From positions 1,426,001-1,490,000 of the forward strand of contig NZ_WTYR01000001.1 of the NCBI RefSeq assembly GCF_009827575.1: a DNA stretch of 64,000 bases. Direction: 5' to 3'. Below the pieces are notes generated by a model. It was not told the origin of the DNA. It saw nothing but the letters and a program-made list of their open reading frames with translations, and ran no database searches. This document shows, one piece after another, positions 1 through 8,411 of the stretch; the first letter of the stretch is position 1, and the number at the start of each line of letters is the position of its first letter. The stretch is from Alteriqipengyuania halimionae. GTDB taxonomy: Bacteria; Pseudomonadota; Alphaproteobacteria; Sphingomonadales; Sphingomonadaceae. The position numbers and the translations under genes are program-made.

Positions 1-1
1 C

Positions 2-319
2 AAGGTGGAAAACGCGCAGACGCTGTTTACGAACGGTTACGAAGCGGGCCAGGAAATCACGATCCCTGTCGCCCACCACGACGGCAATTACTTCGCCGAC
101 GACGAGACGCTCGACCGGGTCGAGGGTGAAGGCCGCGTCGTATTCCGTTACCTCGAAAACTGCAACGGATCGGCGCGCGATATCGCTGGTGTGCTCAACA
201 AGGCGGGCAATGTGCTGGGCATGATGCCCCACCCCGAACGTGCAATCGAGGATGCTCATGGCGGCAGAGATGGCCGCGCCTTGTTCGAAAGCGCCGTGCG
301 CAGTCTCGTGGATGCCTGA
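2..319 (+). CDS. purQ: Phosphoribosylformylglycinamidine synthase subunit PurQ, C-terminal part
   Basis: This is the 3' end of purQ; the start lies left of the window, and the frame is open from base 2. PurQ is the class I glutaminase subunit that supplies ammonia for conversion of FGAR to FGAM in de novo purine synthesis, working with PurL and PurS in the cytoplasm. The visible part has the KVENAQT segment, the AHHDGNY segment and the MPHPER motif that carries the His and Glu of the Cys-His-Glu triad; the nucleophilic Cys is outside the window. The later pathway genes purM and purN are about 11 kb to the right. The gene ends 12 bases before a convergent minus-strand gene. Identification is secure, although the protein is partial. 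Confidence 0.93.
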   Translation, partial: KVENAQTLFTNGYEAGQEITIPVAHHDGNYFADDETLDRVEGEGRVVFRYLENCNGSARDIAGVLNKAGNVLGMMPHPERAIEDAHGGRDGRALFESAVRSLVDA

Positions 320-331
320 GCAGCTGACGGT

Positions 332-2692
332 TTAGGCGACGGCACCGCTATCGAGCGGGCGACCCGCGAACAGTTCTTCCGCGTCCTTCGCGGGCATCGG
401 GCGGCTGTAATAGAAACCCTGTATCTTCTTGCAGCCCAGCTCGCGGACCATCTGAAGCTCATCCTCGGTCTCGACGCCTTCTGCGGTGGTCGACATTTCG
501 AGGCTGTCCGCCATGGCGACCACGGCGCGGATGATCGCGAGGCTTTCGGGATTGTTCACCGCCGCACCCTGCACGAAGCTGCGATCGACCTTGATGGTGG
601 AGAAACGCATTTTTCGCAGGTAGCCGAGCGAGGAATAGCCGGTCCCGAAATCGTCGAGTGCGACCCCGCAGCCGAGCGCCATGATCTGTTCGAGTGTCGA
701 GCGCGCCGTACTGTCGTCGCGCACAAAGATGCTCTCGGTCACTTCGATCTCCAGCCGGTGCGGCGGAAGACCGCTTGCCGAAAGCGCATTGACCACCGAT
801 GCCGAGAAGTTCGGATCGAGCAATTGCTCGCCCGAAACGTTGACCGCCACGCGAATGTCGTCGGGCCACTTCATCGCCTGGCGACACGCTTCCTGTAACA
901 CCCACTCGCCGATCGGGACGATCAGGCGGGTGTCTTCTGCCAGCGGAATGAACTTGCCCGGGCTGACGAAGCCGTGTTCGGGACTGTTCCAGCGGACCAG
1001 CGCTTCGAAGCTGACGACGCATTCACGCTGGGCATCGACCACGGGCTGGAAATTGAGCACCAGTTCCTCACGCTCGAGCGCGCTGCGCAGCGCGAATTCG
1101 AGCTGTCGGCGCTCCTCGGCCGAAGCGTGGAGCGACGGCTCGAATGTGTAGTGCTTGCCCCCACCTTCATCCTTCGAGCGATAGAGCGCGAGGTCGGCAT
1201 TGCGCATCAGCGTCTCAACCGTGCGTCCGTCACGCGGCCCGATCGCCGAGCCGACGCTCGCTCCGACATACAGCGTGTGATCGTCGATCTCGTAAGGCTG
1301 CGACAGGCGTGTGATTACGGTCTGAGCGATGCGATTGACGTGCTGGAGGTCCGACGCGTCGCGGATGACGACCGCGAACTCGTCTCCACCCAGGCGACCG
1401 CACGTCTCGTTCTCGCTCATCAATTCCTGCAGGCGTTCGGAAACATGCGCCAGCAGCTTGTCGCCGACCTGGTGGCCAAGCGTATCGTTGACTGCCTTGA
1501 AACGGTCGAGATCGATCATCAGGAACGCGCAGCGGGTGCGCCACTGTTCGGCGAAGCGCAGCGCTCCGCCCATCGCGTCGGTCAGGCACATGCGATTGGG
1601 CAGGCCCGTGAGCGTGTCGTAGCGCGCCATATAGGCAATCTTCTCGGACGATTCCCGCTGTTCGGTCACATCCGAACCGACTCCTCGGAAACCGGCGAAA
1701 CTGTTGTTCTCGTCATATTTAGGGGTGCCCGAAAGCTCCCACCAGCGGTCCTGTCCGTCGATCGTCACCTTGACCAGCAGATCCGAAAAGCTCTCGCGGC
1801 GCTTCAGCCGCTCGGCCAGATCGTGAAGGGAGGAATGGAACTGTCCGCTTTCCCAAGCCGGCCCCGCAATCAGCTGGACGAACGGCAGCCCTTCGATTTC
1901 ATGCGCATCGCGTCCCATCGCATAGGCGAACCGGGGCGACACCGACCGCACGCGACGCGCGGTATCGATCACCCACAGCCAGTCGGCCTGGCCTTCTTCG
2001 AATTCGCGCAACAGCATCGAGACCACTTCGCTCTTCTCGGCGATCCCCGCCTCCGCCACACGCGCGGCGAGAAACGCACGTGCAGAACCCACCGTCCCGA
2101 ACGTCACGAGCATGACATAGACGGCCGTGATCACTGCCATGTCCCACATTCCGGTAAGAGCGAGCCCGACCGTTCCAACCGAGCCGACCACGAACCCGAA
2201 CAGCATCGTGCCCAGTGGGACGGCCGCGAGCGTGATGGCATTGGCGGACATCAGGAGGGCGATCACGGCCCACAATTTGAGCTGCGCCTCGGGCCCTACG
2301 AAGGGGCAGAAACCCGCAATCGGAATGACCCAAGCGAACGCCACGGCAAGCGAGCCCCGGGCATGGCTATCGATATCGTGCTTGGTCAGCCGACGCCGGT
2401 CGGCATCGACCATCGAGATGTCCTTGCGCCAGTTGAAAGCAACCGCGGCGGCGAGAACGACGAGCCAGCCGCCGAGAACCCATGGTTCCTGCGTCGACCA
2501 GAACAGCGGCACTGTGGCGGCCGCTGCCAGCGTATGGAACAGAACCCGCGCCAAAGCGACGCGCGCGAGACTGGCGAATTGCAAGCCGCGCAGCCAGTCC
2601 CACCCCTCGCCCTCGGGTTGTCGGATCCCGAGCACAGCGAGCGAAGGAAAGGTGTGCGGCAGCTTGGCCGAATTGTCTTCGCGATGTTCCAC
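332..2692 (-). CDS. Membrane GGDEF/EAL protein with PAS domain (cyclic-di-GMP turnover)
   Basis: This is a 786-residue inner-membrane protein predicted to make and break cyclic-di-GMP. The N-terminal 225 residues hold about five or six hydrophobic segments. A PAS-like domain follows (about 230-345), then a GGDEF domain (about 355-510) and an EAL domain (about 525-770). The GGDEF active-site motif is intact (RLGGDEFAVV), so diguanylate cyclase activity is possible, but the RxxD inhibitory site expected five residues upstream is absent. The EAL half keeps EALVRW, DDFGTGYSS, KVDRSF, AEGVET and the QGF motif, so phosphodiesterase activity is likely. The start is a GTG with a weak ribosome site, so the exact N-terminus is uncertain. 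It lies downstream of glmS on the same strand with a 93-base gap. Which activity dominates cannot be told from sequence. Confidence 0.93.
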   Translation of the reverse strand: MEHREDNSAKLPHTFPSLAVLGIRQPEGEGWDWLRGLQFASLARVALARVLFHTLAAAATVPLFWSTQEPWVLGGWLVVLAAAVAFNWRKDISMVDADRRRLTKHDIDSHARGSLAVAFAWVIPIAGFCPFVGPEAQLKLWAVIALLMSANAITLAAVPLGTMLFGFVVGSVGTVGLALTGMWDMAVITAVYVMLVTFGTVGSARAFLAARVAEAGIAEKSEVVSMLLREFEEGQADWLWVIDTARRVRSVSPRFAYAMGRDAHEIEGLPFVQLIAGPAWESGQFHSSLHDLAERLKRRESFSDLLVKVTIDGQDRWWELSGTPKYDENNSFAGFRGVGSDVTEQRESSEKIAYMARYDTLTGLPNRMCLTDAMGGALRFAEQWRTRCAFLMIDLDRFKAVNDTLGHQVGDKLLAHVSERLQELMSENETCGRLGGDEFAVVIRDASDLQHVNRIAQTVITRLSQPYEIDDHTLYVGASVGSAIGPRDGRTVETLMRNADLALYRSKDEGGGKHYTFEPSLHASAEERRQLEFALRSALEREELVLNFQPVVDAQRECVVSFEALVRWNSPEHGFVSPGKFIPLAEDTRLIVPIGEWVLQEACRQAMKWPDDIRVAVNVSGEQLLDPNFSASVVNALSASGLPPHRLEIEVTESIFVRDDSTARSTLEQIMALGCGVALDDFGTGYSSLGYLRKMRFSTIKVDRSFVQGAAVNNPESLAIIRAVVAMADSLEMSTTAEGVETEDELQMVRELGCKKIQGFYYSRPMPAKDAEELFAGRPLDSGAVA

Positions 2693-2785
2693 CCCACGGC
2701 CGCTAGCAGGTAAATGGTTAGGGCTCGGTAAAGGAAGTCAGCGGCCGAAACCGATTTCCCAAGCAATTTGAAGGAATACCCTCGG

Positions 2786-4609
2786 TTATTCGACCGTGAC
2801 CGACTTCGCCAGATTGCGCGGCTGATCGACATCCGTGCCCTTGGCCACGGCAACATGATAGGCGAGCAATTGCACCGGCACGGCATAGACCAGCGGCGCA
2901 ATCAGCGGATGGACGTGCGGCATCTCGATCGTCGCCATGCAGCCCTCTCCCGCTTCTGCAATCCCTTCCGCATCGGAGATCAGCACGATCTTTCCCCCGC
3001 GCGCGGAGACCTCCTGCATGTTCGAAACGGTCTTCTCGAACAGCGGACCCGAGGGCGCAATCACGATCACCGGCACGTTCTCGTCGATCAGCGCGATCGG
3101 TCCGTGCTTCATTTCACCCGAAGCATAACCTTCTGCATGGATATAGCTGATTTCCTTGAGTTTCAGCGCCCCTTCCATCGCCAGCGGATAATCCTGGCCG
3201 CGACCGAGATACAGCACGTCGCGGGCCGGGGCGATGAGGGGAGCCATCGCGGCGATATCGTCGTCGTGATCGAGCGCGGCATTGAGGCTGGCCGGAGTTT
3301 CCAGCAGGTGCTCGACGATTTCCTCTTCTTGTGCCCGGCTCAATCGCCCGCGCTTGACCGCCATATGCGCGGCGAGCGCAGCGAGCACGGCCAGTTGGCA
3401 GGTGAACGCCTTGGTCGAAGCGACCCCGATCTCGGGTCCGGCATGGGTCGGCAACAGAACATCGGCCTCGCGCGCCATGGTGCTGGTGGGCACGTTGACC
3501 ACCGCGCCGATCGTCTGCCCGTTTTCCTTGCAATGGCGCAACGCCGCGAGCGTGTCGGCGGTTTCGCCACTTTGCGAGATGAACAGCGCCAGCCCGCCCG
3601 GCTCGAGCACCGGATCGCGATAGCGAAACTCGCTCGCGACATCGATATCGACCGGCAGGCGCGCGAATTGCTCGAACCAGTATTTCGCCACCAGCCCGGC
3701 GTAATAGGACGTACCGCAAGCGACGATCGTCACCCGGTTGATCTCGCCCAGATCGACATCGAGCTGGGGCAAGGCGACCGATCGGTCGGACTGGCGCAAA
3801 TAGGACCCGAGCGTCTGCGCGACCACGGTCGGCTGCTCGAAGATCTCCTTGAGCATGAAGTGGCGGTATTCGCCCTTCTCCATTGCCGCGGCCGAGGCGC
3901 CCGAATGTTTGGTCTCGCGCTCGACCTGCGCGTTCTCCGCATCGTAGATCGTCGCGCTTTCGCGGGTGATGACGACCCAGTCGCCTTCCTCGAGATAGGC
4001 GATCTGCTGGGTCAGGGGCGCCAGCGCCAGCGCATCGGAACCGAGATAGGTCTCGCCATCCTCGTAACCGACCACCAGCGGCGAGCCGAGCCGCGCGCCG
4101 ATGAGCATGTCGGGATACGATTTGAAGGCCACCGCCAATGCGAAGGCCCCCCGCAGGCGCGGCAGCACCGCTTTGACTGCATCTTCGGGCGATGCGCCGT
4201 TCTCGACCTCTTGCGAGATCAGATGCGCGACCACTTCGCTGTCGGTCTCGCTTTCAAAGGTCCGGCCCTTGGCCTTGAGCTCGTCGCGAAGCGCGCGGAA
4301 ATTCTCGATGATCCCGTTATGCACCAGCGCGACGTGATCGGTCGCATGCGGGTGCGCGTTCTTAGAGGTCGGCGCGCCATGCGTGGCCCAGCGGGTATGC
4401 GCAATGCCCACATCGCCGGGCGCGGGACGTTCGGCCAGTTCGGCGACCAGATTGGACAGCTTCCCCTCGGCCCGGCGGCGGATCATCTCGCCATCGTCGA
4501 GCGTGCAGATGCCCGCGCTGTCATAGCCGCGATATTCCATCCGCTTGAGCCCGTCGACGAGCCGATCCGCAACCGCATGATTGCCGACGATTCCGATAAT
4601 TCCGCACAT
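2786..4609 (-). CDS. glmS: Glutamine--fructose-6-phosphate aminotransferase (isomerizing) GlmS
   Basis: GlmS makes glucosamine-6-phosphate from fructose-6-phosphate and glutamine, the entry step to UDP-GlcNAc for peptidoglycan and lipid A. The 607-residue length is standard. The protein begins MCGIIGIVG, with Cys2 the glutaminase nucleophile after Met removal. It has the YRGYDSAG and HTRWATHG segments of the glutaminase domain, two SIS sugar-isomerase domains (CGTSYYAG, SQSGETADTL) and the C-terminal DQPRNLAKSVTVE signature. The ATG start gives this exact N-terminus. Upstream on the same strand, only 15 bases away, is the end of a PIN-domain toxin gene, and glmU lies beyond that. There is no room for a glmS ribozyme leader. 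Confidence 0.97.
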   Translation of the reverse strand: MCGIIGIVGNHAVADRLVDGLKRMEYRGYDSAGICTLDDGEMIRRRAEGKLSNLVAELAERPAPGDVGIAHTRWATHGAPTSKNAHPHATDHVALVHNGIIENFRALRDELKAKGRTFESETDSEVVAHLISQEVENGASPEDAVKAVLPRLRGAFALAVAFKSYPDMLIGARLGSPLVVGYEDGETYLGSDALALAPLTQQIAYLEEGDWVVITRESATIYDAENAQVERETKHSGASAAAMEKGEYRHFMLKEIFEQPTVVAQTLGSYLRQSDRSVALPQLDVDLGEINRVTIVACGTSYYAGLVAKYWFEQFARLPVDIDVASEFRYRDPVLEPGGLALFISQSGETADTLAALRHCKENGQTIGAVVNVPTSTMAREADVLLPTHAGPEIGVASTKAFTCQLAVLAALAAHMAVKRGRLSRAQEEEIVEHLLETPASLNAALDHDDDIAAMAPLIAPARDVLYLGRGQDYPLAMEGALKLKEISYIHAEGYASGEMKHGPIALIDENVPVIVIAPSGPLFEKTVSNMQEVSARGGKIVLISDAEGIAEAGEGCMATIEMPHVHPLIAPLVYAVPVQLLAYHVAVAKGTDVDQPRNLAKSVTVE

Positions 4610-4624
4610 GGGATCAGTCCTCTC

Positions 4625-4990
4625 TTACAAACTGTAGGGTATGCGCACACCGGGCATCGCCTTGGGAAAAGCGGCGGTGTTGCGGGTAACGTAAATGCGC
4701 CCGGTCACCTGGGCTGCGGCTAAACCGAAAGCATCGGCCAGCGCCATTTGCGGGCTCTGGCGGCGCAGCGAGGCAGCCCGCCGCGCAATATCCTCGCCGA
4801 TCTCGACGACCTTGAAGTGATCGAGAAAGCTCTCGACCTCTTCGGCGTCGCTCTTTGCGCCGGCAAGGATTTCGGTCCATCCAAGCCGTGTGATCCAGCG
4901 TTCGGGGTGCTTGACGATCTCGGTCCGCGCGTCGTCGAGCCCAACCAGGGCATCGACCAGGATAGCGCTGTCGAACAGGACCCCGCTCAT
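4625..4990 (-). CDS. PIN-domain ribonuclease toxin (VapC family)
   Basis: This 121-residue PIN-domain protein is the likely toxin of a type II toxin-antitoxin pair. VapC-type toxins are magnesium-dependent ribonucleases, often cutting tRNA or rRNA. The acidic residues expected of the fold are visible: Asp7 in VLFDSA, Glu40 in GWTEIL, Asp86 in ALADAFGLAAA, and the C-terminal VTRNTAAF strand with Asn where many members have Asp. An in-frame extension upstream exists, but the ATG at 4990 overlaps the antitoxin stop by 4 bases (ATGA), the usual coupling, so I chose it. The next gene downstream, 15 bases away, is glmS. The molecular target is unknown. Confidence 0.88.
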   Translation of the reverse strand: MSGVLFDSAILVDALVGLDDARTEIVKHPERWITRLGWTEILAGAKSDAEEVESFLDHFKVVEIGEDIARRAASLRRQSPQMALADAFGLAAAQVTGRIYVTRNTAAFPKAMPGVRIPYSL

Positions 4991-5214
4991 CCGCGCTCGC
5001 CGTTGCGGATGCGGCGCTGGTAGCGCTGCCCCTCGCCCACATCGCTGCGATCGCGCCACAGGCCGAAAAACTGATCGACCCCGCGCCGCGAGGTGCCCGC
5101 ACGCATTTGCGCCACCGCGTCGCGCACCAATGCGGTGCGCGACACGCCGAGCTCCTCCGCCCGGCGATCGAGCCAACGGATATCGTCGTCCGGAATTTCT
5201 ACCAGCGTACGCAT
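4987..5214 (-). CDS. Ribbon-helix-helix antitoxin of the PIN toxin pair
   Basis: This 75-residue protein has a ribbon-helix-helix N-terminus (MRTLVEIPDDDIRWLD, then the ELGVSRTALVRDAV helices) of the CopG/Arc/MetJ type. The C-terminal tail (about 40-75) is charged and is the likely toxin-binding segment. It is translated immediately before the PIN toxin with a 4-base overlap, as in vapBC-type modules. There is no Shine-Dalgarno sequence before the ATG, and a promoter -10 element sits only 7 bases upstream, suggesting a leaderless transcript. Two TGATATCA-centred palindromes lie in this promoter and are the obvious autoregulatory operator. The family call rests on fold signature and context. 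Confidence 0.87.
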   Translation of the reverse strand: MRTLVEIPDDDIRWLDRRAEELGVSRTALVRDAVAQMRAGTSRRGVDQFFGLWRDRSDVGEGQRYQRRIRNGERG

Positions 5215-5220
5215 GGCCGG

Positions 5221-5249
5221 ACTGATATCAGTCTATGATATCATGTCAA
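5221..5249 (-). promoter_or_regulatory. Promoter and tandem palindromic operator of the toxin-antitoxin module
   Basis: On the minus strand there is TTGACA (-35, plus positions 5244-5249), a 16-base spacer and TATCAG (-10, 5222-5227), ending 7 bases before the antitoxin ATG. Two perfect palindromes overlap it: ACTGATATCAGT at 5221-5232 and ATGATATCAT at 5235-5244. Their TGATATCA cores are 13 bases apart and lie on the -10 side and the -35 side. This is the arrangement expected for repression by a ribbon-helix-helix antitoxin dimer pair. The -35 element overlaps the stop codon of the upstream lipoprotein gene. The palindromes are seen directly; the promoter role is inferred. Confidence 0.7.
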
Positions 5250-5875
5250 TCGGTAAACAGGTCGTCCTGTTGGACTCCGAGACGTTCGGCCATCCCGACA
5301 CTCACCGAAGGTTCGTCTTCACCGGTGCAGCGCAGATCCGAAATCTGCTTGCCTGCGCGGTAGACATAGACGCCGGCCTCGAATTTCGGATCGTTTCCTT
5401 CGCCTGCGTTGAAATTCGTCCGCACCACGCGGCTGTAGACCACATATTCGATATCATCGCGCTGGAAGCTCAACTGCGCCTCGCCGCCACCCGAATAAGG
5501 CACCGATGCCCAGCGCATGCGGTCTTGCGAATAGGAGGTGGGCCAAGCCAGTTCGGGGGGCTGATCGGCCTTGCCGAAGCGGTACTGCGCATATTCGCGC
5601 CCCTGGTCGTCCTTCTGCACGCAAACCGCGACCGTGCGTCCGTCGCGCACCTTGCAGCTGAAGAGTGCTCCCTCGGTATCGGCGCAGGCCGAGGTGGCCG
5701 GTTCGCCGGGCTTGGGGGTCGGTGCCGGAGAGGAGGCCGGAGCCGTCGCGTCTGCAGCGATCGGCTCTCCGCTCGCGCTATCGCCGGTATCGGGCGTGGT
5801 TACAGGTTCGGAAGGTTCGCTCTGGTTGCAGGCCGTGAGCAGCAGGAAAGCACTGATAAGGGGTGCGGACTTCAT
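5246..5875 (-). CDS. Putative lipoprotein of unknown function
   Basis: This 209-residue protein has a lipoprotein signal (hydrophobic stretch, then LLTAC with Cys16 as lipidation site). A Ser/Pro/Thr/Ala-rich linker follows (about 18-60), then a folded domain from about residue 62 with four cysteines (Cys64, Cys74, Cys85 and one in DLRCTGED) that could form disulfides in the periplasm. The gene starts inside the last codons of glmU with a 4-base ATGA overlap, so it is translationally coupled to glmU. I do not recognise the domain. The coupling suggests an envelope role, but nothing in the sequence shows what it binds. Confidence 0.75.
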   Translation of the reverse strand: MKSAPLISAFLLLTACNQSEPSEPVTTPDTGDSASGEPIAADATAPASSPAPTPKPGEPATSACADTEGALFSCKVRDGRTVAVCVQKDDQGREYAQYRFGKADQPPELAWPTSYSQDRMRWASVPYSGGGEAQLSFQRDDIEYVVYSRVVRTNFNAGEGNDPKFEAGVYVYRAGKQISDLRCTGEDEPSVSVGMAERLGVQQDDLFTD

Positions 5876-7233
5876 TTCTTTTCTGACTCTTTCTTCTTTT
5901 TCATCGCATCATGGAAACGATCGGCCCAGCCGGGTTTCACGAGTTGTTCGGCACGGACCATCCGCAATTCGCCTTCCGCGACATCGCGCGTGACGGCGCT
6001 GCCAGCAGCGACGATTGCATCTTCACCAATCCGCACCGGCGCGATCAGCGAGGAGTTCGATCCGATAAAGGCGCGCGCGCCGATCTCGGTCCTGTATTTG
6101 AAGTACCCGTCGTAATTGCAGGTGATCGTACCCGCGCCGATATTAGCACCCGGGCCGACCGTGGCATCGCCCAGATAGGTCAGGTGGCTCGCCTTGGCCC
6201 CCTCGCCCAGCACCGCCTTCTTCATCTCGACGAAATTGCCAACGAAACTGTCCTTCTCCATCACCGCACCGGGGCGCAGGCGGGCATAGGGACCGACCTT
6301 GCAATCCTCGCCCACGCTCGCGCCTTCGAGATGGCTGAACGCGCGGATCAGCGCGCCGCGCGCGACGCTGACGCCGGGACCGAAAACGACATTGGGTTCG
6401 ATCGTGACGTCGGGTGCCAGTTCGGTGTCCCAGCTGAAGAACACCGTGTCCGGCGCGCGCAGGGTGACGCCTTCGGCCATCCAGTGGTCGCGCTGTTCCT
6501 CCTGCCACTGGGCTTCCGCAGCGGCGAGTTCGGCGCGGCTGTTGATCCCCGCGACTTCGTATTCGCTACCGGCCTTCACCGCAGCACAGTTCCGCCCGTC
6601 CGCGATCGCGATGTTGACGATGTCGGGCAGGTAATATTCGCCCTGCGCATTGTCGTTGCCGACGCGGCGCAACAGATCGAACATGTCGGACTTGCGCGCC
6701 GCCATCAGGCCCGAATTGCACAGGCGGCAGGCGCGATCCTCGTCGCTGGCGTCTTTGAACTCGACCATCTTGGCAATGCGCCCGGCATCGTCCGCTACCA
6801 CGCGGCCATAAGCGAGCGGGTCTTCCGGCTCGAACCCGAGCACGACGACTGCGGGCGAGTCGCTTTCATGCAGCCGGTCGGTCATCGCGCGCATCGTCGC
6901 CGCTTTCACGAACGGCACATCTCCATACAGTACCAGGACATCGCCATCGAACCCGTCGAGCGCATCCTCGGCCTGCTGTACCGCATGGCCGGTGCCGAGT
7001 TGTGGCTCCTGTACCCGGTAGCTGGCACGTTCGCCCAATTGCGTCTCGATCTGCTCGCGCCCCGCACCCACGATCACCACGCGGTGCTTCGGAGACAGCT
7101 CTTCCGCGCTGGCAAGCAAATGCTCGAGCATCGGACGTCCGGCGATCGGGTGGAGGACCTTGTGCAGGTCCGATTTCATCCGCGTCCCCTTGCCCGCAGC
7201 AAGGACGACGATGGCAAGTTCATGTGTGCTCAT
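5872..7233 (-). CDS. glmU: Bifunctional UDP-N-acetylglucosamine pyrophosphorylase / glucosamine-1-phosphate N-acetyltransferase GlmU
   Basis: GlmU performs the last two steps to UDP-GlcNAc: acetylation of glucosamine-1-phosphate with acetyl-CoA, then uridylyl transfer from UTP. The 453-residue length is normal. The N-terminal pyrophosphorylase domain has the LAAGKGTRM nucleotide loop and GTGHAV and YGDVPF segments. The C-terminal half is a left-handed beta-helix with the LRPGAV, HLTYLGDA (catalytic His) and CNYDGYFKYRT segments. The last residues are Lys-rich (DAMKKKKESEKK). It heads a minus-strand run that continues through a lipoprotein gene and the TA pair to glmS, so the amino-sugar genes are clustered. 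Confidence 0.97.
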   Translation of the reverse strand: MSTHELAIVVLAAGKGTRMKSDLHKVLHPIAGRPMLEHLLASAEELSPKHRVVIVGAGREQIETQLGERASYRVQEPQLGTGHAVQQAEDALDGFDGDVLVLYGDVPFVKAATMRAMTDRLHESDSPAVVVLGFEPEDPLAYGRVVADDAGRIAKMVEFKDASDEDRACRLCNSGLMAARKSDMFDLLRRVGNDNAQGEYYLPDIVNIAIADGRNCAAVKAGSEYEVAGINSRAELAAAEAQWQEEQRDHWMAEGVTLRAPDTVFFSWDTELAPDVTIEPNVVFGPGVSVARGALIRAFSHLEGASVGEDCKVGPYARLRPGAVMEKDSFVGNFVEMKKAVLGEGAKASHLTYLGDATVGPGANIGAGTITCNYDGYFKYRTEIGARAFIGSNSSLIAPVRIGEDAIVAAGSAVTRDVAEGELRMVRAEQLVKPGWADRFHDAMKKKKESEKK

Positions 7234-7392
7234 GCATGGTCAATGGCAGCATTCCCGATCGGTTTCCAGCGCGCGTTCGCACACCTGCCGTTACGGCAAG
7301 GCAGACCATCGAAAGCGGTGTTGCAAGGCGTGACGGAAACTGCCACTCCGCGCGGGAATTGACCCATACGTAAACCAATCGGAGACCCTCCC

Positions 7393-8301
7393 ATGTCCAT
7401 CGACTTCACCGACAAGGTAGCCATCGTCACCGGCGCAGGCGGCGGCATCGGCCGCGAATATGCCCTCGAACTCGCCAAGCGCGGCGCGAAGGTCGTGGTC
7501 AACGATCTCGGCGGCGCGCGCGACGGCAGCGGCGCTTCGGACGCTGCCAGCCAGGTGGTCGAGGAAATCGAGAAGGCCGGCGGCACTGCGATGGCGAACG
7601 GCGCCTCGGTCACCGAATATGACGAGATGCAGGATCTCGTTGCCCAGGCGAAAGACAAGTGGGGCGGCGTCCACATCCTGATCAACAATGCCGGCATCCT
7701 GCGCGACAAGAGCTTCGCCAAGATGGAGCCGGCGGATTTCGAACTGGTGGTCAAGGTCCACCTGCTCGGCAGCGCCTATGCCACCAAGGCGGTATGGGAA
7801 ACCATGCGCGAACAGAATTACGGTCGCATCCTGATGACCGCGAGCTCGACCGGCCTTTTCGGCAATTTCGGCCAGGCCAATTACGGCGCCGCGAAGCTCG
7901 GCCTCGCAGGTCTCACCAAGACGCTGTATATCGAAGGCGCGAAGTACAACATCAAGTGCAACACGATCGCCCCGGTCGCCGCGACCCGCATGACCGAGGA
8001 TATCTTCCCCGAGCAAGCGCTGAAGATGTTCGGCCCGGAAAACGTCGTTCCGGCGGCGCTTTACCTCGTCAGCGAAGACGCCCCGACCAATGCGATCGTC
8101 GGCGCGGGTGCAGGCGGTTACCACTCAAGCTTCGTCACCATGAACACGCCGGTGATTCTGCCCGAAGACGAGCGTTCGGTGGAAGGCTTCGCCGCGCACT
8201 GGGATCAAATCTCCAAGGTCGAACACGCCAGCGTTCCGCAGAATGGCGGCGAGCAGTCGATGGCGATCATGGCCGAGTTGCAGAAGACCATGAAGGGCTG
8301 A
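7393..8301 (+). CDS. SDR-family (3R)-hydroxyacyl-CoA dehydrogenase-like protein
   Basis: This 302-residue short-chain dehydrogenase has a [10 protein letters not shown] cofactor loop, the LINNAG strand and the catalytic Ser (TASSTG), Tyr and Lys (YGAAK). The segment [14 protein letters not shown] following the second strand resembles the dehydrogenase domain of multifunctional enzyme type 2 (HSD17B4-like), where it acts on (3R)-hydroxyacyl-CoA in beta-oxidation. The C-terminal 50 residues extend beyond the minimal SDR fold, as in that group. A clear CGGAG ribosome site precedes the ATG. It stands alone on the plus strand and ends before a bidirectional terminator. The substrate is inferred from similarity only. 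Confidence 0.85.
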   Translation: MSIDFTDKVAIVTGAGGGIGREYALELAKRGAKVVVNDLGGARDGSGASDAASQVVEEIEKAGGTAMANGASVTEYDEMQDLVAQAKDKWGGVHILINNAGILRDKSFAKMEPADFELVVKVHLLGSAYATKAVWETMREQNYGRILMTASSTGLFGNFGQANYGAAKLGLAGLTKTLYIEGAKYNIKCNTIAPVAATRMTEDIFPEQALKMFGPENVVPAALYLVSEDAPTNAIVGAGAGGYHSSFVTMNTPVILPEDERSVEGFAAHWDQISKVEHASVPQNGGEQSMAIMAELQKTMKG

Positions 8302-8350
8302 TCCGGGCCTTAGGCGCGCCTGCATGCAGGTATCGCAAATAGAATGCAAA

Positions 8351-8384
8351 AGCCCCCATGCCCTCGAAGGCACGGGGGCTTTTT
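8351..8384. terminator. Bidirectional rho-independent terminator
   Basis: AGCCCCC-A-TGCC pairs with GGCA-C-GGGGGCT around a six-base loop, followed by TTTT on the plus strand and preceded by AAAA (TTTT on the minus strand). The single A-C mismatch on the plus strand becomes a U-G wobble on the minus strand. It serves the SDR gene (plus) and the DUF2066-hda-cysE-DUF2794 run (minus). Confidence 0.85.
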
Positions 8385-8411
8385 CATGATCTGACCGAAC
8401 GTGTTCGCGAC

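Noticed and set aside
974-2713. 579-codon frame opposite the GGDEF/EAL gene
   Set aside because: Antisense shadow of a high-GC gene; no family motifs, and the GGDEF and EAL motifs are on the minus strand.
4610-4624. Possible glmS ribozyme or riboswitch upstream of glmS
   Set aside because: Only 15 bases separate glmS from the toxin gene, too few for a ribozyme, and glmS ribozymes are a Gram-positive feature.
8319-8330. Perfect 12-base palindrome CCTGCATGCAGG after the SDR gene
   Set aside because: Single short site next to a clear terminator; could be chance, with no repeat elsewhere in the window that I noticed.
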